From positions 27,053-91,052 of the forward strand of contig NZ_JAKIKW010000023.1 in the NCBI RefSeq assembly GCF_023283945.1: a stretch of 64,000 nucleotides of DNA, written 5' to 3'. Origin of the DNA: Shewanella gelidimarina (GTDB lineage: Bacteria; Pseudomonadota; Gammaproteobacteria; Enterobacterales; Shewanellaceae). Shown piece by piece: positions 24,414 through 32,751 of the stretch. Made by a program: the position numbers and the translations under genes. The notes beneath the pieces were generated by a model, which saw only the letters and a program-made list of their open reading frames with translations, did not search any database and had not been told where the DNA came from. Numbering within the stretch: position 1 is the first letter of the stretch; every line of letters begins with the position of its first letter.

Positions 24414-24587
24414 ATGGCTAAATCTAAAGGTAATCGTGAGAAGATCAAGCTAGTATCTAGCGCTAAAACTGGTCACTTCTACACGACTGAAAAGAACAAG
24501 CGTAACATGCCTGAAAAAATGGAAATCAAGAAATTTGATCCAGTTATTCGTCAGCATGTTATCTACAAAGAAGCTAAAATGAAGTAG
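24414..24587 (+). CDS. rpmG: 50S ribosomal protein L33
   Basis: The 57-residue protein begins MAKSKGNREKIKLVSSAKT and ends HVIYKEAKMK, the L33 pattern (FYTTEKNKRNMPEKME in the middle). It lacks the zinc-binding cysteines of the C+ form, so it is the zinc-independent type. It starts 6 bases after rpmB and is followed by a strong terminator. Confidence 0.97.
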   Translation: MAKSKGNREKIKLVSSAKTGHFYTTEKNKRNMPEKMEIKKFDPVIRQHVIYKEAKMK

Positions 24588-24608
24588 TAACTTACTTTTA
24601 GCATCTTA

Positions 24609-24638
24609 AAAAGCCTCTATTTTTAGAGGCTTTTTTTT
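24609..24638 (+). terminator. terminator of rpmB-rpmG
   Basis: An 8-bp stem AAGCCTCT/AGAGGCTT with a short loop is followed by eight Ts. Confidence 0.9.
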
Positions 24639-24776
24639 GTCTTAAAATCCGCACCTATTATCGGTAATACCCTCCGCCGCGACAACGACTGATTATTCAC
24701 TTCTGCCATCATTAGCATAATAGGGTCCAACCATTTAAATTCACATGCTTAATAATGTTGTTTTTATATCTAAAAG

Positions 24777-24811
24777 TGAAAATAAATGCTGTTTAAATGA
24801 ATTAAAATGCA
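24777..24811 (+). promoter_or_regulatory. pair of ARG boxes (ArgR operator) upstream of argA
   Basis: TGAAT-TAAA-ATGCA (24798-24811) differs from the ARG box TGAAT-N4-ATTCA at one base; TGAAA-ATAA-ATGCT (24777-24790) is a weaker copy. Their centres are exactly 21 bases apart, the spacing of paired ARG boxes bound by the ArgR hexamer. Arginine repression of argA is inferred. Confidence 0.75.
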
Positions 24812-24883
24812 ATATCATCATTGGTGTTTATCAATGATGCAGATTGTTGCGACTGTCTATTTAGACTATAAGGTGGATTTAGC

Positions 24884-26203
24884 GTGCGTACTACAGAACT
24901 TGTCGATGGTTTTCGTCACTCAGCTTCCTATGTCAATGCGCATAGAGGTAAAACATTTGTCGTTATGCTTGGTGGCGAAGCGCTTGCGCAGCCGCAGTTC
25001 AAAGCCATTATTAACGATATCGCCCTACTGCATAGTTTAGGGATCAAGATTGTGCTGGTTCACGGTGCTCGGCCACAAATCGATGAAGCACTCGCTCAGC
25101 ACAGCCTAACCCCCGAGTATTACAATGGTGTGAGGATCACTGAAGAAGATACATTTAAAGTGATCAAGCAAGTCGTTGGTGCATTGCAACTGGATATCAC
25201 CGCTCGGCTGTCGATGAGTTTGAGCAATACTCCCATGCAGGGCGCTCAAATTAATGTGGTTAGTGGCAATTTTGTTATTGCGCAGCCATTAGGGGTTGAA
25301 GATGGTGTGGATTATAGCCTTAGCGGTAGGGTGAGGCGGATTGACACTCACGGACTCAAACGGCAGTTAGACAGTGGCTGCATCGTTTTATTAGGCCCTG
25401 TAGCAGCTTCAGTCACTGGAGAGAGCTTTAACTTAACGGCTGAAGAGGTTGCGACGCAAATTGCGGTTAAGTTGAAGGCTGACAAGATGATTGGCTTTAG
25501 CGCGCATAAAGGGATTATGGATGAGCATGGAGACGTCCTTGCTGAATTGATGCCGACCGATGCCCAAAGCATACTCAATAATTTGCCAGCACAAGCGCCA
25601 CTCTGTCTAGGGACCAACGCTTTTTTACAAGCCAGTATTGATGCATGCCGTAATGGCGTGAGTCGTTGTCATTTTGTCAGTTATTTAGATGATGGTGCGC
25701 TGCTACAAGAACTGTTCTCTCGGGACGGTATCGGAACGCAAATTGTGACTGAAAGTGCAGAGCGCTTGCGCCGTGCTTCTATCAGAGATATCGGCGGCAT
25801 TTTAGATCTTATCCGGCCGCTGGAGGAAAAAGGGATCTTAGTGCGTCGTTCGCGTGAACAGCTTGAAGTTGAGATAGAGCAGTTTATGCTGATTGAGCGC
25901 GATAGTTTAGTGATCGGTTGTGCTGCCTTCTACCCTTTTGAAGAGGACAACGCGGGGGAGTTCGCCTGTTTAGTCGTGCATCCAGAATACCGAGATGCTG
26001 ATCGTGGCAGTTTGTTGCTGCAAAATATTATTAGCCAAGCAAGGGTAAGGGGCTACTCACGGCTGTTTGCGTTAACTACGCGCAGTATTCATTGGTTTTT
26101 AGAGCATGGTTTTACGATTGTTGAAGTCGATGAGCTACCAGGGAAAAAGAAGCAGCTGTATAACTATCAACGTAAATCTAAGATCCTAGCATTAGATTTA
26201 TAA
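24884..26203 (+). CDS. argA: amino-acid N-acetyltransferase (N-acetylglutamate synthase)
   Basis: ArgA acetylates glutamate with acetyl-CoA, the first step of arginine synthesis. The 439-residue protein has the classical fusion: an amino-acid-kinase domain (FVVMLGGEAL, LVHGARPQID, GVRITEED) in residues 1-290 and a GNAT domain (RRASIRDIGGI to the end, with FACLVVHPEYRDADRG). The GTG start has AAGGTGG at the right distance. It is a single gene preceded by a pair of ARG boxes. Confidence 0.95.
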   Translation: MRTTELVDGFRHSASYVNAHRGKTFVVMLGGEALAQPQFKAIINDIALLHSLGIKIVLVHGARPQIDEALAQHSLTPEYYNGVRITEEDTFKVIKQVVGALQLDITARLSMSLSNTPMQGAQINVVSGNFVIAQPLGVEDGVDYSLSGRVRRIDTHGLKRQLDSGCIVLLGPVAASVTGESFNLTAEEVATQIAVKLKADKMIGFSAHKGIMDEHGDVLAELMPTDAQSILNNLPAQAPLCLGTNAFLQASIDACRNGVSRCHFVSYLDDGALLQELFSRDGIGTQIVTESAERLRRASIRDIGGILDLIRPLEEKGILVRRSREQLEVEIEQFMLIERDSLVIGCAAFYPFEEDNAGEFACLVVHPEYRDADRGSLLLQNIISQARVRGYSRLFALTTRSIHWFLEHGFTIVEVDELPGKKKQLYNYQRKSKILALDL

Positions 26204-26281
26204 GTGTTTTGCGCCAAGTTAATCTTGACCTAGTATGTCTTGTGGCCAAGGATAGAGCGACTGTATTGATGGGAACGTACT

Positions 26282-26800
26282 ATGACTCAGAGCTTTGATC
26301 TTGCGCCACTCAGTTCGACAGGTAACTGGAGCTTTATTGCCTTACTGGTCGGCTTTATTGGATTGGGCATTTACATCTACTACAAGGCACTGCCGCAAAC
26401 CAGCAAGGTGGTAATAGCAGCGGTACTGCTACCTATGGTCGGTGCGTTTAGTTGGATGCTGTATAGCGTTAATGATGCCAAGCTCATTTTGACGACAGAT
26501 TCTGTAACGGTTGATGTGCCTTTTTATGGTTTTACCCTACCGATTGAAGATGTTAATAAGCTAGAGATCCGTAAGTTAGCTTGGCAACAAGGAGCTGATC
26601 TTAGTTTAAAACCGGATCTTCGCGTTAACGGTGTGGGCATGCCAGGCTTTCAGCTTGGATGGTTTAGATTGTCAGATCAGCAAAAGGCATTTGTGGCGAT
26701 AACTGAGACCGACGCCGTGGTGGTGATCCCCACGTTAAGAGGCTACTCAATACTACTGAGCATAGCGCAGCCTGATGCGCTGTTAAGTGCTATCAAATAA
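26282..26800 (+). CDS. membrane protein with PH-like domain
   Basis: The 172-residue protein has two transmembrane helices (about residues 17-35 and 43-62) and then a soluble domain of beta strands (KLILTTDSVTVDVPFYGFTLP, VVVIPTLRGYSIL, shown in parts) that resembles bacterial PH domains. No function is known to me; related proteins are widespread in Shewanella. It stands alone between argA and the convergent rarD, with a shared terminator. Confidence 0.7.
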   Translation: MTQSFDLAPLSSTGNWSFIALLVGFIGLGIYIYYKALPQTSKVVIAAVLLPMVGAFSWMLYSVNDAKLILTTDSVTVDVPFYGFTLPIEDVNKLEIRKLAWQQGADLSLKPDLRVNGVGMPGFQLGWFRLSDQQKAFVAITETDAVVVIPTLRGYSILLSIAQPDALLSAIK

Positions 26801-26819
26801 GTCTAAAGACCTATTACGT

Positions 26820-26848
26820 AAAAAGCGAACCTTAAGGGTTCGCTTTTT
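26820..26848. terminator. bidirectional terminator
   Basis: AAAAAGCGAACC and GGTTCGCTTTTT pair around a short loop between the PH-like gene and convergent rarD. Confidence 0.88.
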
Positions 26849-26862
26849 AGTATTTGTAAGGC

Positions 26863-27750
26863 CTACTTTTTCTGTTTTCGCTTATAGAACATATCGACAG
26901 TAAACAGGGCTAGCGCTGCCCAAATAAAGGCGAAGGTAATGCCTTTTTCTATATCAAAGGGCTCGTTAAACAAGTTTACTGCAAGAATAAACATGATGCT
27001 GGGTCCGATGTACTGAAAAAATCCGAGCATGGTGAATGGGATCCGCACAGCCGCCGCCGAAAAACACAATAGTGGCACCGTCGTCACTACACCGGCTGCG
27101 AGCAATAATAGATTGAGATGCATGTCATTGTTCAACAGATGCGTCATTGAATCGCCCATATTGCTTAATAGATAAATCAGCGCAATTGGCATCAAAATCG
27201 CGGTCTCAACCAGTAAGCCCGTTTTTGCATCAACATTGGCTTTCTTACGCAGTAATCCATAACAAGCAAAAGAGCCTGCTAAGGCAAGCGATACGAGTGG
27301 AATAGAGCCAAACGAGATTAGCTGTACCGACACACCAATGGCGGCTAAAGAAACCGCAGCCCACTGCAGTTTGCGCAAGCGCTCACCGAGAAACAGCATG
27401 GCTAAAAGTACATTAACCAGAGGGTTAATAAAGTAACCTAAACTGGCATCGAGCATATGGTCGTTATTCACCGCCCAAATAAACAGCAGCCAGTTAGCGG
27501 CGATTAATAACGAGGTGATACACAGAACGGCTAATTGTTTGGGCTTTTTTAATAGTTGTCTGACACGACTAAAGCCGCCAAAAAAGCTCATTAATAACGC
27601 TACAAAAACAAATGACCAAAGTACGCGGTGCAACAATATCTCAGTTGCAGACACATCAGTTAGCAATTTGAAGTACAGCGGAGCGAAGCCCCACAGGGTG
27701 TAGGCGCAAATGGCAAATGTGATGCCTTTACGGTGTTCAATATCTTGCAT
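26863..27750 (-). CDS. rarD: EamA-family transporter RarD
   Basis: A 295-residue inner-membrane protein of about ten helices, starting RKGITFAICAYTLWGFAPLYFK and containing EILLHRVLWSF and NWLLFIWAVN, the RarD signature blocks. RarD belongs to the drug/metabolite transporter superfamily; its substrate is not established, although chloramphenicol sensitivity has been reported for homologues. Upstream on the same strand is yigI, then divergent recQ, the enterobacterial order without pldA. Confidence 0.9.
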   Translation of the reverse strand: MQDIEHRKGITFAICAYTLWGFAPLYFKLLTDVSATEILLHRVLWSFVFVALLMSFFGGFSRVRQLLKKPKQLAVLCITSLLIAANWLLFIWAVNNDHMLDASLGYFINPLVNVLLAMLFLGERLRKLQWAAVSLAAIGVSVQLISFGSIPLVSLALAGSFACYGLLRKKANVDAKTGLLVETAILMPIALIYLLSNMGDSMTHLLNNDMHLNLLLLAAGVVTTVPLLCFSAAAVRIPFTMLGFFQYIGPSIMFILAVNLFNEPFDIEKGITFAFIWAALALFTVDMFYKRKQKK

Positions 27751-28012
27751 TAGAATGTGCTAAAAAGAGGGAGTAGGGCGCAATTGTAATCTCGTAGTGG
27801 TGCAGACTCAAGTTTGCCTGAGTGTTTATCTACCACTGCCGTGTTAGAAGATAGTGACAGTGAGGAAATAAATGCCGCCACATGAGCCCGGAGTCAGACA
27901 TATAAGCATTTTTTATAAAATGGCTATCGTGAGCTTAGGTATTGAGTCGGTCATTTTTGTTAGCGTAAAGCGATGAGTGCGGTTTCACTATCGCTTATTA
28001 TGCGTTCGTCGA

Positions 28013-28477
28013 TTAGCCAACCATATAAGTGCCTGTGCCAAAGGCAATATGGTCGCCTTTTTCATTATGCAGTTCCATTCTGGAAACTGACACTCGATTG
28101 CCTGCGCGAATGACGGTACCAGTCCCGGTAAAAATCTCGCCACGTCCAGGACGTAAATAATCAATTCTAAGATCGATGGTGCTTAAGGTTTGAATACGTT
28201 TCTCTAACTCTTGAATACTCCAGTCATCACGGCTGGCGACTAGGCCAGAAAAAGCCGTCAATCCGCCAACAACATCAAGTACGGTTGCCGTAACGCCACC
28301 GTGCAATATTTTTTGATGGATATTACCAATCAATTCAGGCTTCATTTCGACGACAACTTCAACGCCTTCCACATCATAACGTTTGATATCCATGCCGAGT
28401 AAGTTGTGAAACGGCACATGTTGGTCAAACACCTCAGCGACCCTGCGTAATGTTTCTTGTTGAATAATATTACTCAT
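28013..28477 (-). CDS. yigI: YigI family hotdog-fold acyl-CoA thioesterase
   Basis: The 154-residue protein has the hotdog thioesterase pattern: HQKILHGGVTATVLDVVGG with the conserved HGG, IDLRIDYLRPGRG and RVSVSRMELHNEKGD, as in PaaI/YigI proteins. YigI of E. coli hydrolyses medium- to long-chain acyl-CoA. Neighbours rarD and recQ flank it as in E. coli. No strong promoter is evident. Confidence 0.88.
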   Translation of the reverse strand: MSNIIQQETLRRVAEVFDQHVPFHNLLGMDIKRYDVEGVEVVVEMKPELIGNIHQKILHGGVTATVLDVVGGLTAFSGLVASRDDWSIQELEKRIQTLSTIDLRIDYLRPGRGEIFTGTGTVIRAGNRVSVSRMELHNEKGDHIAFGTGTYMVG

Positions 28478-28650
28478 TTTGCTCCCTGCTTGTTTCTTTT
28501 AGGATCAACCGCTTAGTGTTAGAGCATTTAATCTATCGCTAATTGAGCCTGTGTTGCAAGTTTAAATTTCAATCGATAAACCGTTTGGGGAGAGACAACG
28601 GCAGTTCGCTCCATTAGAATGGTCGGCCTTATATTTAACACAGGTTCACT

Positions 28651-30474
28651 ATGGATAAGGTGGCAATCGAACAACCGGTCGATCAGTTATCAGCAAGCCT
28701 TCAGTCTGTCTTTGGATATCGCACGTTTAGAGACGGTCAGCGTGAGGTCATTGAACAGATCTGCGCTGGACAAGACTGCTTAGTGATCATGCCGACTGGC
28801 GGTGGTAAAAGCCTGTGTTATCAGCTGCCCGCATTGCAACTTTCAGGTTTAACGATAGTGGTGTCACCACTGATATCGTTAATGAAGGATCAAGTCGACA
28901 GCCTGACTCAGACTGGCGTGGCCGCAGCTTATCTTAACTCGTCTCAACCTAGGGAAGAGAGCCTAAAGATTTTGCAGCAGATGCGTTATGGCGAACTAAA
29001 ATTACTTTACGTTTCACCAGAGCGGTTACTGCAAGCAAGCTTTATTGACCGACTCCATGAGCTAAATATTTCTTTATTCGCCATTGACGAAGCGCATTGT
29101 ATTTCGCAATGGGGCCATGATTTTAGACCTGAATATGCAGCGCTTGGCCGATTACGACAGCAGTTTCCTCAGGTGCCTATCATGGCATTAACCGCCACGG
29201 CAGATAATGCCACACGGGTGGACATCTGTGAGCGATTGACGATAAAGCCATTCTCGTTACTGACGAGCTTCGATAGACCTAATATTCGCTATACCGTCGC
29301 TGAAAAGCTCAATGCGGCTAATCAGTTGCGGCAGTTTATTGATGCGCAAAATGGTAACAGTGGCATCGTTTATTGTAGCAGTCGTCGCAGAGTGGACGAA
29401 GTTGCTGAACGTTTGCGCCTACAGGGGCATCAGGCCGAAGCGTATCATGCTGGTCGCACTCAAGAAGAGCGAGCCAATGTGCAAGATCGCTTTCTAAAAG
29501 ATCAACTGGATATTGTCGTGGCAACCGTGGCCTTCGGCATGGGGATCAACAAGTCCAACGTGCGTTACGTGGTGCACTACGATATTCCTAAAAGCGTTGA
29601 AGCTTACTACCAAGAAACGGGCCGAGCAGGTCGAGACGGTCTCGACTCTGAAGCGCTGATGCTATTTGACCCTGCCGACATCGGTAGAGTTAGGCATCTT
29701 ATTGATCAATCGGAACCGGGGCCGCAGCAACAGGTAGAGTTTCATAAGCTCAACACGATGGCTGCCTTCGCTGAGGCGCAGACATGTCGTCGCCAAGTCT
29801 TGCTGCACTATTTTGATGAAAGCGCGTTAGAGCCCTGCGGTAACTGTGATATTTGTTTGGACCCACCGAAAAAATACAATGGCATTCAAGATGCCCAAAA
29901 AGTGCTGTCGTGCATTTATCGACTCGGGCAACGTTTTGGTGTTAACCACCTGATTGAAGTGTTGAGAGGTTCTAAAGCGGCCACTGTGATGGAGCGGGGG
30001 CACAACAAACTTTCGACCTGGGGAATAGGTAAAGAGAAAAGCCATGAACATTGGTTAAGTGTGATTCGCCAGCTTATCCATCTAGGGCTTGCTAACCAAG
30101 ATATCACTCGTGGCTCTTCCGTTACCCTTAACCCTTCAGCACGAACGGTATTAAAAGGCGAAGTTGAGTTATTACTGGCAGAGCCAAGAATCGTCATTCA
30201 AACCACTAAGCGCCGTGGCCATAATCCTAAAGCGCCAATCAATTATGATCGTAAACTCTTTGCCAGACTTAAGTTATTGAGACGCACCATGGCCGAGGAG
30301 CTAGATGTACCGCCATATTTGGTGTTTAACGATGCCACTTTAGCTGAAATGGCCTCTATTTTACCCACCAGTCCCGCTGAGTTACTGGCGGTTAATGGTG
30401 TTGGTGAGCGAAAATTAGAACGTTTTGGTGGTGAGTTTTTGGATGAGATCGAAAACTACTTAGCCGAAGGATAA
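28651..30474 (+). CDS. recQ: ATP-dependent DNA helicase RecQ
   Basis: RecQ unwinds DNA 3' to 5' in RecF-pathway recombination and fork repair. The 607-residue protein holds the full set of domains: Walker A MPTGGGKSLCYQLPA (around 50-64), DEAH box FAIDEAHCISQWGHDF, motif VI ETGRAGRDG, the zinc cluster CRRQ...CGNCDIC near residues 380-400, a winged helix and a C-terminal HRDC domain (PPYLVFNDATLAEMA). The window has no pldA between yigI and recQ. Confidence 0.96.
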   Translation: MDKVAIEQPVDQLSASLQSVFGYRTFRDGQREVIEQICAGQDCLVIMPTGGGKSLCYQLPALQLSGLTIVVSPLISLMKDQVDSLTQTGVAAAYLNSSQPREESLKILQQMRYGELKLLYVSPERLLQASFIDRLHELNISLFAIDEAHCISQWGHDFRPEYAALGRLRQQFPQVPIMALTATADNATRVDICERLTIKPFSLLTSFDRPNIRYTVAEKLNAANQLRQFIDAQNGNSGIVYCSSRRRVDEVAERLRLQGHQAEAYHAGRTQEERANVQDRFLKDQLDIVVATVAFGMGINKSNVRYVVHYDIPKSVEAYYQETGRAGRDGLDSEALMLFDPADIGRVRHLIDQSEPGPQQQVEFHKLNTMAAFAEAQTCRRQVLLHYFDESALEPCGNCDICLDPPKKYNGIQDAQKVLSCIYRLGQRFGVNHLIEVLRGSKAATVMERGHNKLSTWGIGKEKSHEHWLSVIRQLIHLGLANQDITRGSSVTLNPSARTVLKGEVELLLAEPRIVIQTTKRRGHNPKAPINYDRKLFARLKLLRRTMAEELDVPPYLVFNDATLAEMASILPTSPAELLAVNGVGERKLERFGGEFLDEIENYLAEG

Positions 30475-30485
30475 TGAGCTTGGTT

Positions 30486-32234
30486 TTAGCTCGTTTTTAG
30501 TTTTCTTAGTTGGTTAATATTGGCTCGCTTTATCATTGAATGCAGATCATCAAACTGTTGCATAGATGCTAGGCCAATATTGACTTTGCTCTCTTCTTGC
30601 CACACTGAAATAGTACTCGAGAGCTGCTTGATCACATTCATCGCACCTTGCTCTGACGTATGTGGCAGCACGATAATGATCTGCTGATCAGATTGCTGTA
30701 ATAACACATCTTGTTCCCGCAACTTTGTTTGTAGTTGCTCTATAACAATCGGCACATCAGCAGCAATAATATGCTTGGGATTAAAGACTAATAAGGACAA
30801 AGGGTAGCCAGCCTGTTTATTGATATTGAGCAGTGCTTCAAGAGACTGCTTCTTATCCATCTTGGTGTCAAGATTGACTATGAGGTGTTCAGTTTGTTTT
30901 TGTTGCGGTAGTTTTCTTTGGTACCAAGTGATAAATATAACCAAACTGACAATCACTAACGCGATGGGGAAGAAAGAACTGAACATTATCCCATTGGATG
31001 TCGTTGCCGTGATAAGGGAGTGTGTTGGCGGGGTGATCTGCTCTTTGCGGCTTAAATCTGCCTTTAGCTGAGATAACCAAATATGCTTAATCGATAGCGT
31101 TTCATTTTCGAGAGCGTCTAATTGTTTAAGCTGATATTGATACGCGAGTGAGAACTTTCCCTGCTCTGCAAAGTAAGTCGCCAAAGTGGCATAGCAATTT
31201 TTTAAATCTGAGTAACGAGCATTGTCCTTCGCCAATGATATTGCTTGCTCCATTAGCGTCAAACCTGCAGCTTCATTATGCCGCTTTAGTTTAACTTGCG
31301 CATTTAGCCATAAAACGCTAATAGTGTTAATGACATCAGCTTCCTTACGAAATGTACTTAAACTGAGGTTTAATAGTTGTTCTGCGCTGCTGTATTTCCC
31401 GCTGTCAAAATCAATAAGTGCAATTGTTTTGTAAGCAATCGCAAGCTCCAATGGTGTACCTAACTCGGCGAGTTTGACTCTTGCTATCTGAGTATACTTA
31501 TTACGTAGGTTTGGTTGCTGATTTTGCTGGGCAAACCTTGCCATATCAAGCGCAATAAAAAGTAACACTTTTCCTTGTGTTGTCTCTTCATTCAAGGCTT
31601 TTTTTAGATTTTTCTCTGCCTCTTTTTGTTCGCCTATCTCCGCCAACTGTTTGGCCATTGATGTGTACAGGTAGCCTTTAGGCGGCCAAGTCCATTTTTG
31701 TTTTTGTTGAGTCATGTCTGGATAGATATCGAGGGCTAATCGTAGATCTTCAATGGCCGCGCTGTTGTGATTAACATTGGCATTAAGCAGGCTTCTTAGC
31801 CAGAGACCACTGATCAAAGCTTGGGGCTGTTTTAGCTGACGTGACAATGAAATTGAGGAGTATAACAGTGGCAATGCTTGTTGATAGTCACCGACGTTTG
31901 CATAAGCTTGCGCCATACAGTTTAAAAAGTAGGGCCGAGCTTGTTCAAGTCCTGACTGTTTTGCCCTAGCTTCGCTTAAACGTGCGAGATTGACAGCTGC
32001 CGCATTTTCGCCAAGTTGGATATAGGATTCACATTTAAGCGCACTTAAGCGCATTAATATAGAGTCTGATCTTACAACCCCCTCAAAGTGACCTTCAAGC
32101 GTATTAATCTCTGACAATGCTTGACTTGGATATTGAAATACAAGGGTATTTAATTGATCAAGTTGTTCTAACGTCCCCGCATAGACTGGCGAAATCCAGC
32201 ATGCCAGACAAAGAACGATGATCCTAAAATCCAT
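30486..32234 (-). CDS. membrane TPR protein with degenerate GGDEF domain
   Basis: The 582-residue protein has a signal peptide (cleaved near YAG), then several TPR-like helix pairs in the periplasmic part (AQAYANVGDYQQALPLLY, TYFAEQGKFSLAYQYQ), one transmembrane helix at about 416-437, and a cytoplasmic C-terminus shaped like a GGDEF domain (YPLSLLVFNPKHI, LREQDVLLQQSDQQIIIVLP). The GG(D/E)EF signature is replaced by QSDQQ near residue 514, so it cannot be a working diguanylate cyclase. It may be a sensor that signals by protein contact or c-di-GMP/nucleotide binding. Convergent with recQ, with a small GAGC/GCTC hairpin between them. Confidence 0.75.
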   Translation of the reverse strand: MDFRIIVLCLACWISPVYAGTLEQLDQLNTLVFQYPSQALSEINTLEGHFEGVVRSDSILMRLSALKCESYIQLGENAAAVNLARLSEARAKQSGLEQARPYFLNCMAQAYANVGDYQQALPLLYSSISLSRQLKQPQALISGLWLRSLLNANVNHNSAAIEDLRLALDIYPDMTQQKQKWTWPPKGYLYTSMAKQLAEIGEQKEAEKNLKKALNEETTQGKVLLFIALDMARFAQQNQQPNLRNKYTQIARVKLAELGTPLELAIAYKTIALIDFDSGKYSSAEQLLNLSLSTFRKEADVINTISVLWLNAQVKLKRHNEAAGLTLMEQAISLAKDNARYSDLKNCYATLATYFAEQGKFSLAYQYQLKQLDALENETLSIKHIWLSQLKADLSRKEQITPPTHSLITATTSNGIMFSSFFPIALVIVSLVIFITWYQRKLPQQKQTEHLIVNLDTKMDKKQSLEALLNINKQAGYPLSLLVFNPKHIIAADVPIVIEQLQTKLREQDVLLQQSDQQIIIVLPHTSEQGAMNVIKQLSSTISVWQEESKVNIGLASMQQFDDLHSMIKRANINQLRKLKTS

Positions 32235-32479
32235 TTTTAGCTCCAGTGGTAACTCTTCAATCCGCTTTCCATTAGCAGAACGAAGCTATTATAACCATTT
32301 TATCTAAAAATATGCATAAAAAAGCTAAACAGTTGAGAATATTGCGACATCACTCTATTTTTAGTGCTGCTTAGCAATAATATCTCGCTCTAGCGTTTTT
32401 AATTAACTTTAATCGTTGCCATTGTCTTTTGCGTAAGCAATGTTCGGCTTGTTAAATGCTGAAGTTGAGCAATTTAGAC

Positions 32480-32508
32480 TTGACACAGATGGCTGGTCGC
32501 GTTAAAAA
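32480..32508 (+). promoter_or_regulatory. probable leu operon promoter
   Basis: A consensus TTGACA (32480-32485) with a 17-base spacer and TAAAAA (32503-32508; 4 of 6 matches) lies about 60 bases before the leader peptide. The stretch 32235-32479 upstream shows nothing else. Confidence 0.6.
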
Positions 32509-32566
32509 TTAACTCTGTCAGCAACTAATGCTGGAATATTTATTTAATAAAGATGAATAATCATTG

Positions 32567-32635
32567 ATGAAACACACAAGCACACTATTCCGACTCCTCA
32601 TTCTCATTCTCGCAGTCACTGCGCGGCGGATATAG
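32567..32635 (+). CDS. leuL: leu operon leader peptide
   Basis: A 22-codon ORF with five leucine codons in a nine-codon stretch (LFRLLILIL), ending at TAG, precedes a Rho-independent terminator and leuA. This is the layout of leucine attenuation: ribosome stalling at the leucine codons when charged tRNA-Leu is scarce prevents the terminator. CTA and CTC codons are used, which could make the leader sensitive to rarer isoacceptors. Too short for automatic ORF calling. Confidence 0.85.
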   Translation: MKHTSTLFRLLILILAVTARRI

Positions 32636-32666
32636 TGCTACACGCTTGAGAAAGCCAGCATTTATA

Positions 32667-32696
32667 AACCCCGCGCACAATACGCGGGGTTTTTTG
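32667..32696 (+). promoter_or_regulatory. leu attenuator terminator
   Basis: AACCCCGCG and CGCGGGGTT pair around a 7-base loop and are followed by a T run, 31 bases after the leader peptide and 56 before leuA. Confidence 0.88.
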
Positions 32697-32751
32697 TATT
32701 TAAATTGCCTGAAAGCATAACTGAACGTTTGAAGTTCAATGGAGATAATAG

